Assembly: GCA_017622555.1 (NCBI GenBank)
Contig: JAGAQV010000028.1
Coordinates: forward strand, 1 to 39,101
DNA length: 39,101 nt
Source: Clostridia bacterium
GTDB taxonomy: Bacteria > Bacillota > Clostridia > Oscillospirales > Acutalibacteraceae
Direction: 5' to 3'
Below the pieces are notes generated by a model. The model was not told where the DNA came from. It was given only the letters and a program-made list of their open reading frames with translations, and did no database searches. A program made the position numbers and the translations under genes. Position 1 is the first letter of the stretch, and the number at the start of each line of letters is the position of its first letter. Below, piece after piece: positions 7,533 to 14,714 of this stretch.

Positions 7533-9215
7533 CTATTCTACAGAAAGGATATAGTAATAAATCGGTTGTCCGCCGTTTATCATAGTAATTTCATACTTAG
7601 AACCGAATTTTGCCTGAATTTTAGCTTCAATTTCAGCCGCCTGACTGCTTGTTACGTCACTGCCGTAAATAACAGTAATAAATTCGCTGTCGGGCTTAAC
7701 CATCTTCTTAAGAAGCTTTAAAACGCTCTTTTCAAGGTCGGTATCAACAAAGTTAATCTTACCGCCAAGCATTGCCATTAATTCGCCTTGCTTAATTTTA
7801 AAGCCGTCAAAATCAGCATCTCTTGCTGCAAAAGTGATTTGACCGGTTGTAATGCGCTGAATTGCATTTTGCATTTCAATTGCGTTGCCGTTATCATCAG
7901 CATCTGGGTCAAAAGCAAGCATTGCGCCAATGCCCTGCGGAATTGTTCTTGTATGAATAACAATAACCTTGCGGGTGCTTATCGGGATAGCCTGTTCAGC
8001 CGCCATAATAATATTTTTATTATTAGGCAAAACAAAAACAGTTTCAGCGGGAGTAGATTCAATAGCTTTTAAGATATCATCGGTGCTGGGGTTCATTGTC
8101 TGACCTCCCGAAACGATGGTATCAACGCCTAAATCCTTAAACAATTCAGCCAAACCATCACCTGCGCAAACCGAAACAAAACCAACCGGCTTTGTGGGCT
8201 TAACAGGGGTAAAGGTTTCGGTACGATCGGCATTTTTAACAGGTTTTTTCTTTGCAATTTCAGCGTCGTGCTTTGCCTTTTCGTGCTGGTCACGCATATT
8301 TTCTATTTTAAGGTGAACAAGCGAACCAAAGGTTAAAGCGTTTTCAATTGCATTACCGGGATGGTCGGTGTGAACGTGAACCTTAATGATTTCTTCATCA
8401 TCAACCACAACAACACAGTCACCAATGGTTTCAAGATACGCTCTAAGATCCTGAGGTTCTTTTTCACATTTCTCTGCCCTGTTTACTATAAATTCAGTAC
8501 AGTAGGTAAAAGTAATTTCGGTTTCAAATTCGCCTGCGGCATTACGTGAGGTTTCTTCCTCTCCCTCATCATCAGCTACAGCAGCTGATGAATTCGCCTT
8601 AATAATAACGCCATCCTTAAATACCGAAAGCATACCTTCCAAAATCAGAACGAAGCCTTGACCGCCTGCGTCAACAACGCCTGCTTTTTTAAGTGCGGGT
8701 AATAATTCAGGTGTTTGGGCAAGCGCTGCCTTTGCGCCTTCAATTGCATCCTCAAAAACGCCAACCTCGTCCTTACCCGACTTATACGACCTTGCGGCAT
8801 ATTCACTGGCAACACGGGCAACGGTTAAAATTGTACCTTCAGTTGGCTTCATAACAGCCTTATAAGCAGCCTCTACACCAAGGGCAAAAGCATCCTTAAA
8901 GTTTTCGGACGAAACGGTTTCAGCATCTCCTATACCTTTAGCAAAGCCACGGAATAAAAGAGACGTAATAACACCCGAGTTACCTCTTGCACCACGAAGT
9001 AAAGCAGAAGCATTAACCGACGCTACCTTACCTGCAGTTGCGCCGCTTAATTTTTCCAATTCACGTACGGCATTGCCAACTGTCATAGACATATTAGTAC
9101 CTGTGTCACCATCGGGCACGGGGAAAACGTTTAAATCATCAACCGCTTTGCGATTGTTACTTAAATTATTTGCTGCTGATATTATAGCATCGCGCAATAT
9201 ATCACCGGTAATCAA
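7533..9215 (-). CDS. fakA: Fatty acid kinase catalytic subunit FakA (DAK2 / YloV)
   Basis: A 560-residue protein with an N-terminal DhaL-like ATP-binding domain (VPDGDTGTNMS with D35 and D37, RGARGNSGVITS) and a C-terminal YloV/DegV-type domain. FakA transfers phosphate from ATP to fatty acids held by FakB, giving acyl phosphate that PlsY uses to acylate glycerol-3-phosphate; plsY lies elsewhere in this window (20494-21150). No fakB is seen here. The start is TTG at 9215, with AAAGGAG about 11 nt upstream. It sits 33 nt behind yloU and 10 nt before recG. The annotation as fatty acid kinase rests on the DAK2-YloV architecture. Confidence 0.9.
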   Translation of the reverse strand: MITGDILRDAIISAANNLSNNRKAVDDLNVFPVPDGDTGTNMSMTVGNAVRELEKLSGATAGKVASVNASALLRGARGNSGVITSLLFRGFAKGIGDAETVSSENFKDAFALGVEAAYKAVMKPTEGTILTVARVASEYAARSYKSGKDEVGVFEDAIEGAKAALAQTPELLPALKKAGVVDAGGQGFVLILEGMLSVFKDGVIIKANSSAAVADDEGEEETSRNAAGEFETEITFTYCTEFIVNRAEKCEKEPQDLRAYLETIGDCVVVVDDEEIIKVHVHTDHPGNAIENALTFGSLVHLKIENMRDQHEKAKHDAEIAKKKPVKNADRTETFTPVKPTKPVGFVSVCAGDGLAELFKDLGVDTIVSGGQTMNPSTDDILKAIESTPAETVFVLPNNKNIIMAAEQAIPISTRKVIVIHTRTIPQGIGAMLAFDPDADDNGNAIEMQNAIQRITTGQITFAARDADFDGFKIKQGELMAMLGGKINFVDTDLEKSVLKLLKKMVKPDSEFITVIYGSDVTSSQAAEIEAKIQAKFGSKYEITMINGGQPIYYYILSVE

Positions 9216-9248
9216 AATTTAATACACTCCTTTTAACTAACGGAAAAA

Positions 9249-9599
9249 TTATTCCTTAATGCCGTCAATCTTAACGGTCACCTTTTCAACTTCAAGACCT
9301 GTATTTTCCAAAACAATGTGCTTTACCTTTTCAGTAATGCTTACAGCGATAGCATTTATGTTAATACCGTAGGTAACAACAATATGAATTTCAACCGAAA
9401 GAGTGTCACCCTTACCGGTTACAATAACACCGGTATCAGCCATATCAGACTTTGAAAAACGGTTATAAATTTTTTGTTTAACCCTGCGTGGAACCATACC
9501 AACCACACCAAAGCAGGATGTAACCTCGTGACCGATAAGCTTTTCTAGGTATTCCTCGCTAATTTCAACCTTACCTAATCTTGTTTCGTAAGCAATCAT
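9249..9599 (-). CDS. yloU: Asp23/Gls24 family protein (YloU-like)
   Basis: A 116-residue Asp23-family protein: conserved LGKVEISEEYLEKLIG start, the CFGVVGM segment, and EIHIVVTYGININAIA. Such proteins sit at the cell membrane in staphylococci and are linked to envelope stress; the yloU member is almost always upstream of the fakA-type gene. The ATG at 9599 is chosen because AGGAGG lies 8 nt before it; an in-frame TTG two codons upstream is too close to that site. It follows the solute-binding lipoprotein by 16 nt in the same operon. Confidence 0.9.
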   Translation of the reverse strand: MIAYETRLGKVEISEEYLEKLIGHEVTSCFGVVGMVPRRVKQKIYNRFSKSDMADTGVIVTGKGDTLSVEIHIVVTYGININAIAVSITEKVKHIVLENTGLEVEKVTVKIDGIKE

Positions 9600-9615
9600 A
9601 TTCAATGCCTCCTGT

Positions 9616-11175
9616 TTATTTGAGCTTATAAGAATGAATATTTAAAAATATATCGTTTTGAGAAGCGCCGTTTACGTTCATAATGCCGTCCTCACAGAAC
9701 AAAACGCCTGTGCGATAGCAAACTGGAATAACCGGCATTTCGGTTTGAAGGGCCGACACCACGTCGGTAATTTCAGCCTGACCCTTATAAAAGGAATTAA
9801 CAATATCAGCCGCAGTTGCAGGTGGGGTTTCACCCTCAGCCACCTCAGGCACAGTGCTATTCACACCGTATGCCGCAGAGCCGCCCGGAACAACCAGACT
9901 TGAAATATCCATATTTTCGGTGATATTTACTTCACCTAAATACAGCTGAAATTCGCCGTTTTGTAGGCGTTTCTGATATTGCTGGAAGCTAACCTTAACC
10001 ACAGTCAGCTTAATACCTAAGGGTAAAAGCTGTTCAGCTATAAGCTCAGCCGCAGCAACACGGGAACGGTTTTCCTCGTTAACCAAAAGGTTGAATCTTA
10101 AGGAACGACCGCCTTTATAACGCACGCCCTCTCCATCTAAACTATTATAACCTATTTCTTCTAAATTCTCAATAGTTATTTGCGAATTTTGGGAAGTTTG
10201 TATATTTTGAACCGATTTGGTTACATCCCAAACGGGAATAAAAAAGCCTTTTGCCGAAAGTGCATTATTATAATAAGCATTAGCGCAAATTGAATTTCTG
10301 TCAATTCCGCTGGATATTGCTTGACGCAATAATGCTTGTGATAAATCACCCACCGAATGATTAACCCCAATATAAACCAAGTTATTAAGGTTAATATCAA
10401 ACTTTTGACCACTCATTCGTATAATTTCGCCGTCAGAAATATCGTTAAAATAAATATCTGCGGCACCAATTTCAACGTAATGTGCAACCGATTCCCTATC
10501 AGGTGCGTTTATAAGCCTTATCACATTAATATTGCCTTGTTTGCCGTAATATTTTTTATTTTGCAGTAATTCGGTTTTATCATCATTAAATACGTATCTT
10601 CCGCAACCAATTGGCACAAGCTTCACGCTGTCTTCATTTGTCAGCTTATCGCTACCCGCTTTAAAAATTGGAAAATATAAAACGTTTTGAAAATAAGGGT
10701 CAACCTTTTTAAGCTCAAACACAACCGTCTTGCTGTCAGCCGCCGTAACACTTTTAACCTCGTAAAGCTTGGAAGCATAAAGCCCGTTGGCTGCAACTGC
10801 CGCTTTGTAGGAATAAACCACGTCATCAGCAGTAAGCATTGTTCCGTCCGAAAAGCTAACTGTTTTAAGCGTAACCGTACAGGTGGTGCCTTCGTTTTTA
10901 ATGTCTTGCGCAAGGCACATAACGGTGTTAAATTCATTATCAATTTTAACAAGCGGTTCAAATAACAGCTTAGCGATTTGTCGGTTTTGGTCTGTAATGG
11001 ATTCATAAGGGTTAAATGAGTCAGAGGTGGAATAAAGAAGTGTTATGGTTTTTACTTCTTGCGGTTTTGAACCGTTTTCACCTTTTTGTGACGAGCCGCC
11101 ACCCTCATTCTTAGCGCAAGCACCAAGAATTATCACCAAAACGAACACCAATAAAATGGAAAGGATTTTTTTCAT
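9616..11175 (-). CDS. ABC transporter substrate-binding lipoprotein, family 5 (peptide/nickel type), orphan
   Basis: A 519-residue family-5 solute-binding protein. The signal peptide ends in a lipobox (IILGAC) with the lipidated cysteine at residue 20, followed by a Gly/Ser/Lys-rich linker. The domain shows the usual family features: YESITDQNRQIAKLLFEPLV, FSDGTMLTADDVVYSYK and the LLRQAISSGIDRN segment. These proteins deliver oligopeptides or metal chelates to an ABC permease. No permease or ATPase gene is nearby; it lies 11 nt after ymdB and 16 nt before yloU. The ligand cannot be predicted, and it must share a distant transporter or act in sensing. Confidence 0.9.
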   Translation of the reverse strand: MKKILSILLVFVLVIILGACAKNEGGGSSQKGENGSKPQEVKTITLLYSTSDSFNPYESITDQNRQIAKLLFEPLVKIDNEFNTVMCLAQDIKNEGTTCTVTLKTVSFSDGTMLTADDVVYSYKAAVAANGLYASKLYEVKSVTAADSKTVVFELKKVDPYFQNVLYFPIFKAGSDKLTNEDSVKLVPIGCGRYVFNDDKTELLQNKKYYGKQGNINVIRLINAPDRESVAHYVEIGAADIYFNDISDGEIIRMSGQKFDINLNNLVYIGVNHSVGDLSQALLRQAISSGIDRNSICANAYYNNALSAKGFFIPVWDVTKSVQNIQTSQNSQITIENLEEIGYNSLDGEGVRYKGGRSLRFNLLVNEENRSRVAAAELIAEQLLPLGIKLTVVKVSFQQYQKRLQNGEFQLYLGEVNITENMDISSLVVPGGSAAYGVNSTVPEVAEGETPPATAADIVNSFYKGQAEITDVVSALQTEMPVIPVCYRTGVLFCEDGIMNVNGASQNDIFLNIHSYKLK

Positions 11176-11186
11176 TTGTTTCTCCG

Positions 11187-11966
11187 TTAAACAGAAATTC
11201 TTTCAACACTAACGGTCTTACCCGTTTTAATATCAATTTCAAAAACACAGCCGTTTAAACTGCACTTACCATCAGCTAACTGGAATTTTGACATATCGTT
11301 AGACTTTAGGCGGTTTATAATAATTTCCTTCCTAACACCAAGCACTGAATCAATAGGTCCTGTCATTCCAAGATCAGTTATATAACCCGTACCGCCCTGC
11401 AAAATTTGTTCGTCAGCCGTTTGCACGTGGGTGTGTGTACCAAAAAATGCCGACACCTTGCCATCAAGATACAGCCCCAAGGCACGTTTTTCGCTTGTGG
11501 CTTCGGCGTGAAAGTCAACCACAATTATTTTCGCACCGTCAGCCCTTGCTTTTTCAATAAGCTCGTCAGCAGTAGCAAACGGACAAGTAGGTCCGTTTTT
11601 TTCAAGATAAATTTTACCGCTTAAATTGATTACTGCAACACTATAGCTGCCACAGTCTATAAGGCAATAGCCTTTGCCAAATGGTGCTTCACTTAGGTTG
11701 TGCGGACGAAGCACGTTGTCCTTTTCTTCCAAGTAATCGAGCACCTCTGCACGTCTAAAGGAATGGTTTCCACCCGTAAGCACATCGGCGCCGACGTTTA
11801 GAAGACTATCGGCACTTTTGGGTGTAACACCGTTACCGTCAGCCGAATTTTCAGCATTTATTATCACAAAATCAATTTTCTTTTCACGCTTTAGGGCGGG
11901 TAAAACCTTGCGAACATATTCACAGCCGATGCTTCCGCAAACGTCCCCCACAGCTAAAATCTTCAT
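11187..11966 (-). CDS. ymdB: YmdB-family metallophosphoesterase
   Basis: A 259-residue protein of the YmdB/TIGR00282 family, metallophosphodiesterases (2',3'-cAMP in Bacillus) tied to biofilm and motility choices. Metal-site motifs are in place: D8 (VGDVCG), NAENSADG, GGNHSF, DFHAEATSEK and GTHTHVQTAD. The usual Trp after GNH(T) is Phe here. The ATG at 11966 is preferred over an upstream in-frame TTG because GGTGA lies 7 nt before it and the known family starts here. It is the first gene of the operon reaching recG, with its own promoter. Confidence 0.92.
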   Translation of the reverse strand: MKILAVGDVCGSIGCEYVRKVLPALKREKKIDFVIINAENSADGNGVTPKSADSLLNVGADVLTGGNHSFRRAEVLDYLEEKDNVLRPHNLSEAPFGKGYCLIDCGSYSVAVINLSGKIYLEKNGPTCPFATADELIEKARADGAKIIVVDFHAEATSEKRALGLYLDGKVSAFFGTHTHVQTADEQILQGGTGYITDLGMTGPIDSVLGVRKEIIINRLKSNDMSKFQLADGKCSLNGCVFEIDIKTGKTVSVERISV

Positions 11967-11995
11967 AAAATTCACCAAGTATACATATTTATTTT

Positions 11996-12024
11996 ATTAT
12001 ATCATATAGAGGTAAAAATTACAA
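11996..12024 (-). promoter_or_regulatory. Sigma-A promoter of the ymdB-recG operon
   Basis: Minus strand TTGTAA (12024-12019), 17-nt spacer, TATAAT (12001-11996). It abuts the terminator of the gap gene. Confidence 0.75.
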
Positions 12025-12056
12025 CAAAAAAACTCCCATCCCAAAGGATAGGAGTT
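12022..12056 (-). terminator. Terminator of gap
   Basis: Minus strand AACTCCTATCC (12056-12046), a short TTTG loop, GGATGGGAGTT (12041-12031) with one mismatch, then a run of seven or more T. It separates gap from ymdB. Confidence 0.85.
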
Positions 12057-12076
12057 TTAAAGATTAAAACCTTAAA

Positions 12077-13108
12077 TTAGATTTCAGCAAAGTACTTAAT
12101 AGTACGAACCATCTGGCTGGTGTAGCTGTTTTCGTTGTCATACCAAGAAACAACCTGTACTTCATAAAGGTCATCAGCAATCTTAGCTACCATTGTCTGA
12201 GTAGCATCGAAGAGAGAACCGTAACGCATACCGATAACGTCAGAAGAAACGATTTGATCTTCGTTGTAACCGAATGATTCAGAAGCAGCAGCCTTCATAG
12301 CAGCGTTGATGCCTTCCTTAGTTACGTCAGCACCCTTAACAACAGCGGTAAGAATGGTGGTAGAACCGGTAGCAACAGGAACACGCTGAGCAGAACCGAT
12401 AAGCTTGCCGTTGAGTTCAGGAATTACAAGACCGATAGCCTTAGCAGCACCGGTACTGTTGGGAACGATGTTAGCAGCGCCTGCACGTGCACGACGAAGG
12501 TCACCCTTTCTGTGAGGACCGTCAAGAATCATCTGGTCGCCGGTGTAAGCGTGGATGGTGCTCATGATACCGCTTTGAATAGCAGCATAGTCGTTAAGAG
12601 CCTTAGCCATAGGAGCAAGGCAGTTAGTGGTGCAAGAAGCAGCAGAAATGATGGTGTCTTCTTTAGTGAGAATACCTTCGTTTACGCTGAATACAACTGT
12701 GGGAAGATCGTTGCCTGCGGGAGCAGAAATAACAACCTTCTTAGCGCCTGCATCAATGTGAGCCTGGCTCTTTTCCTTTGAGCAGTAGAAACCGGTGCAT
12801 TCGAGAACTACGTCAACACCGAGTTCGCCCCAAGGAAGATCCTTAGCATCTTTTTCAGCATAGATTTTGAGGGTTTTGCCGTCAACAGTGATGGTGCCTG
12901 CTTCGTCATCAGCAGCTACAGTGTGAAGATTTTCACCGATGTAACCACAGTAACCGCCCTGTGCAGTATCATACTTAAGAAGATTTGCGAGCATTGAGGG
13001 CTTTGTAAGGTCGTTGATAGCTACTACATCGTAACCTTCAGCGCCAAACATTTGACGGAATGCGAGACGACCGATGCGGCCGAAACCGTTAATTGCAACT
13101 TTAACCAT
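12077..13108 (-). CDS. gap: Glyceraldehyde-3-phosphate dehydrogenase, type I
   Basis: A 343-residue NAD-dependent enzyme of glycolysis converting glyceraldehyde-3-phosphate to 1,3-bisphosphoglycerate. The Rossmann motif INGFGRIGR is at 7-15, with D33 in AINDLT pointing to NAD. The catalytic cysteine is C159 (SAASCTTNC), the active-site histidine follows in IHAYTGDQ, and WYDNE closes the fold. The ATG at 13108 has AGGAGGT about 8 nt upstream. It is monocistronic with a good promoter and terminator, and its coding strand is richer in optimal codons than its neighbours, as expected for a highly expressed gene. Confidence 0.98.
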   Translation of the reverse strand: MVKVAINGFGRIGRLAFRQMFGAEGYDVVAINDLTKPSMLANLLKYDTAQGGYCGYIGENLHTVAADDEAGTITVDGKTLKIYAEKDAKDLPWGELGVDVVLECTGFYCSKEKSQAHIDAGAKKVVISAPAGNDLPTVVFSVNEGILTKEDTIISAASCTTNCLAPMAKALNDYAAIQSGIMSTIHAYTGDQMILDGPHRKGDLRRARAGAANIVPNSTGAAKAIGLVIPELNGKLIGSAQRVPVATGSTTILTAVVKGADVTKEGINAAMKAAASESFGYNEDQIVSSDVIGMRYGSLFDATQTMVAKIADDLYEVQVVSWYDNENSYTSQMVRTIKYFAEI

Positions 13109-13140
13109 TGGAATATACCTCCTAATATTTTTACTTATAT

Positions 13141-13169
13141 ATTTTACATTATCTCGTCGATTATTTCAA
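13141..13169 (-). promoter_or_regulatory. Sigma-A promoter of gap
   Basis: Minus strand TTGAAA (13169-13164), 17-nt spacer, TAAAAT (13146-13141), 33 nt before the start codon. Confidence 0.75.
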
Positions 13170-13247
13170 GTGGTTTGTTTATTTTTTAACAATTTTTTTA
13201 AAATTTAGATAATTTGGCATAATATAAAAGTATCAGGGGGCCTTTAT

Positions 13248-13784
13248 TTGATAGTTTTGCCAAATAGATTTGAATGTTATCTCAATAATTTGCGTATGTA
13301 CACTTCCCTTTCGGTTTTAAAACGGGGTCTTATGCCCCGTCATTTGTCAAATTTACGTAAAATTTACCTTGCCGAAGCTTTTTTATATAAGAATATTAAA
13401 GAAAGTATAAATATTGAGCTTTTAAGTTTTAATTTGCTTTGTTGTGTTAAAGCTACAAAAAAATTTTGCTTTTCTATAAATGTAAATGAAAATGCTTTAA
13501 TAAACCAAAGACTTTACACTGCACTTGTTTTATTATTGGCATCACACTCGCCCTTTTTAACAATAAGCTTTAAAAACGGAATTGTAATTAAAGGAAATGG
13601 CGAAATTAAGCAAACCAAAAAAGTAATTTCTTATTTATGCGGTCAAATATTTTTTGATGTTAAAACCAAAAATTATTTAATTCATATTCCTTGTAAAAAA
13701 ACCGATACCCCCACCCTGCCCACCATCAGCCAATGGGAACTTTTATTTGATAAATTTTCGGTGTTTAATTTGTTTGAAAAATAA
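13248..13784 (+). CDS. Hypothetical protein, possibly a degenerate histidine-kinase-like fold
   Basis: A 178-residue protein with no signal peptide, starting at TTG (13248) behind AGGGGG. I do not recognise it by motif. The order of features, however, recalls a histidine kinase core: a helical N-terminal half with one conserved-looking histidine (MPRHLSNLRK), then NENALINQRLYTALVLLLAS, which resembles the N-box helix, then a strand and glycine (FKNGIVIKGNGE) and GQIFFDVKTKNYLIHIP, which resembles the last strands of an ATPase domain. The N-box Asn and G-boxes are missing, so ATP binding is unlikely. Spo0B-like degenerate proteins have this design; the match is only by eye. Confidence 0.6.
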   Translation: MIVLPNRFECYLNNLRMYTSLSVLKRGLMPRHLSNLRKIYLAEAFLYKNIKESINIELLSFNLLCCVKATKKFCFSINVNENALINQRLYTALVLLLASHSPFLTISFKNGIVIKGNGEIKQTKKVISYLCGQIFFDVKTKNYLIHIPCKKTDTPTLPTISQWELLFDKFSVFNLFEK

Positions 13785-13809
13785 AACCCGACCAAACGGT
13801 CGGGTTTTT
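13783..13809. terminator. Bidirectional terminator
   Basis: A perfect 11-bp stem AAAACCCGACC (13783-13793) / GGTCGGGTTTT (13798-13808) with an AAAC loop, followed by T on the plus strand; it lies between convergent genes. Confidence 0.9.
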
Positions 13810-13813
13810 AAAA

Positions 13814-14395
13814 TTAAAGTTGACTTGCAAATTCAATCGGATATGCTAAATCGCTGTAAAGAATGTTAAAGCCAAAGGGTGATTCTTCATTTTCGATAAA
13901 GAAGGTTGTGCTTATAGCGTTAACCTTTTCACCAAAATGATAATCAATTACGACATCGCTTATAACGGTATAGCTTCCGTCTTGGTTGTCAATAACCGAT
14001 GTGATTTTATGCTCGAATAAATCATAACCACGTGGAATAACGTAGAAAAGACCTTCAGACTTTGGCGCATCTGGGTTATATGCCGAAAAATCATCATATA
14101 TTTTACCGTACATATTGAAGATATAGTCCTTAAGCTGAGCTTCTTCAATAAAACCGTCATTTACTAGGTGTAAAAGAGCTAAAGCCGAATCATTAACCAA
14201 TGCTTCATCATTATGAAAAATCTCGCCATAAACAAAGTTATGATTAAGCATATTTGAAAACCTAGCTTCTAAAACCTTGGCTTCATCAAATGCCACAACA
14301 TCGTTATTAGCCTCAACCGATTTAACAGGTGTAAAGCTGCAAAGTGACAGTAATACGATACTGCAAACCAAAACTGCTGTTATAATTTTTTTCAT
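13814..14395 (-). CDS. Secreted protein of unknown function
   Basis: A 193-residue protein with an N-terminal signal peptide (MKKIITAVLVCSIVLLS... cleaved probably near KSVEA). The cysteine before the signal end is in LSLC, which does not fit a lipobox, so it is probably released or wall-associated. The remaining ~165 residues contain paired strands around DNQDGSYTVISDVVIDYHFG, which could be a small NTF2-like or cystatin-like fold; I do not recognise the family. The ATG at 14395 is chosen because GGAGGCGG lies 5 nt upstream. It has its own promoter and shares a terminator with the convergent gene. Confidence 0.7.
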   Translation of the reverse strand: MKKIITAVLVCSIVLLSLCSFTPVKSVEANNDVVAFDEAKVLEARFSNMLNHNFVYGEIFHNDEALVNDSALALLHLVNDGFIEEAQLKDYIFNMYGKIYDDFSAYNPDAPKSEGLFYVIPRGYDLFEHKITSVIDNQDGSYTVISDVVIDYHFGEKVNAISTTFFIENEESPFGFNILYSDLAYPIEFASQL

Positions 14396-14425
14396 ATTAC
14401 CGCCTCCTTCAAATTTGATAATATA

Positions 14426-14455
14426 ATTATATACAAAAACAAAGTAAAATACCAA
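14426..14455 (-). promoter_or_regulatory. Probable promoter of the secreted-protein gene
   Basis: Minus strand TTGGTA (14455-14450), 18-nt spacer, TATAAT (14431-14426), about 30 nt before the start codon. Confidence 0.55.
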
Positions 14456-14463
14456 AAACAATT

Positions 14464-14494
14464 CAGTTACAAAATAGTTTCATTTTTGTTACTG
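14464..14494. repeat. Imperfect inverted repeat, possible operator
   Basis: CAGTTACAAAA (14464-14474) and TTTTGTTACTG (14484-14494) are inverted copies with one mismatch and a 9-bp spacer. It lies just upstream of the -35 of the minus-strand promoter, where an activator or repressor site would be expected. Confidence 0.4.
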
Positions 14495-14518
14495 TTTTGG
14501 GTAAATTTGGCGTATTAT

Positions 14519-14535
14519 AATTACATTTTGTAATT
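14519..14535. repeat. Short palindrome in the divergent region
   Basis: AATTACA (14519-14525) and TGTAATT (14529-14535) with a 3-bp centre. It could be a dimeric regulator site, but an AT-rich palindrome of this size may also be chance. Confidence 0.3.
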
Positions 14536-14646
14536 AATAAATGTGCATTGTATAAATTTGTATAAAACTTTACTTACTGTTTACTGCAATATGCCCAATT
14601 TTATTGAAATTTAATAAATTCTTTACACACTTTTTAAAAAAATTGG

Positions 14647-14675
14647 TTGTATTTGCTAAAAGAATGTGTTATAAT
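14647..14675 (+). promoter_or_regulatory. Sigma-A promoter of the EF-G-like gene
   Basis: TTGTAT (14647-14652), 17-nt spacer, TATAAT (14670-14675), 40 nt before the TTG start. Confidence 0.75.
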
Positions 14676-14714
14676 TCCATTATTAACATATAAACCCCAA
14701 AGGAGTGCATCAAA

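Larger units (their letters stand above)
14396..14714. other. 319-nt divergent intergenic region
   Basis: AT-rich spacer between the secreted protein and the EF-G-like gene. It holds two promoters pointing away from each other (14426-14455 minus, 14647-14675 plus) and two inverted repeats (14464-14494, 14519-14535) described separately. No ORF with a ribosome-binding site and no RNA gene is seen. Confidence 0.7.

Noticed and set aside
7533-9215. The DAK2 protein as dihydroxyacetone kinase
   Set aside because: It has only the DhaL-like part joined to the YloV C-terminal domain, with no DhaK domain, and its neighbours are yloU and recG.
13218-13223. CATAAT with an upstream TG as promoter of the 178-aa gene
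   Set aside because: It has an extended -10 look, but the region at -35 is only a T run, and the surrounding AT content makes chance matches likely.
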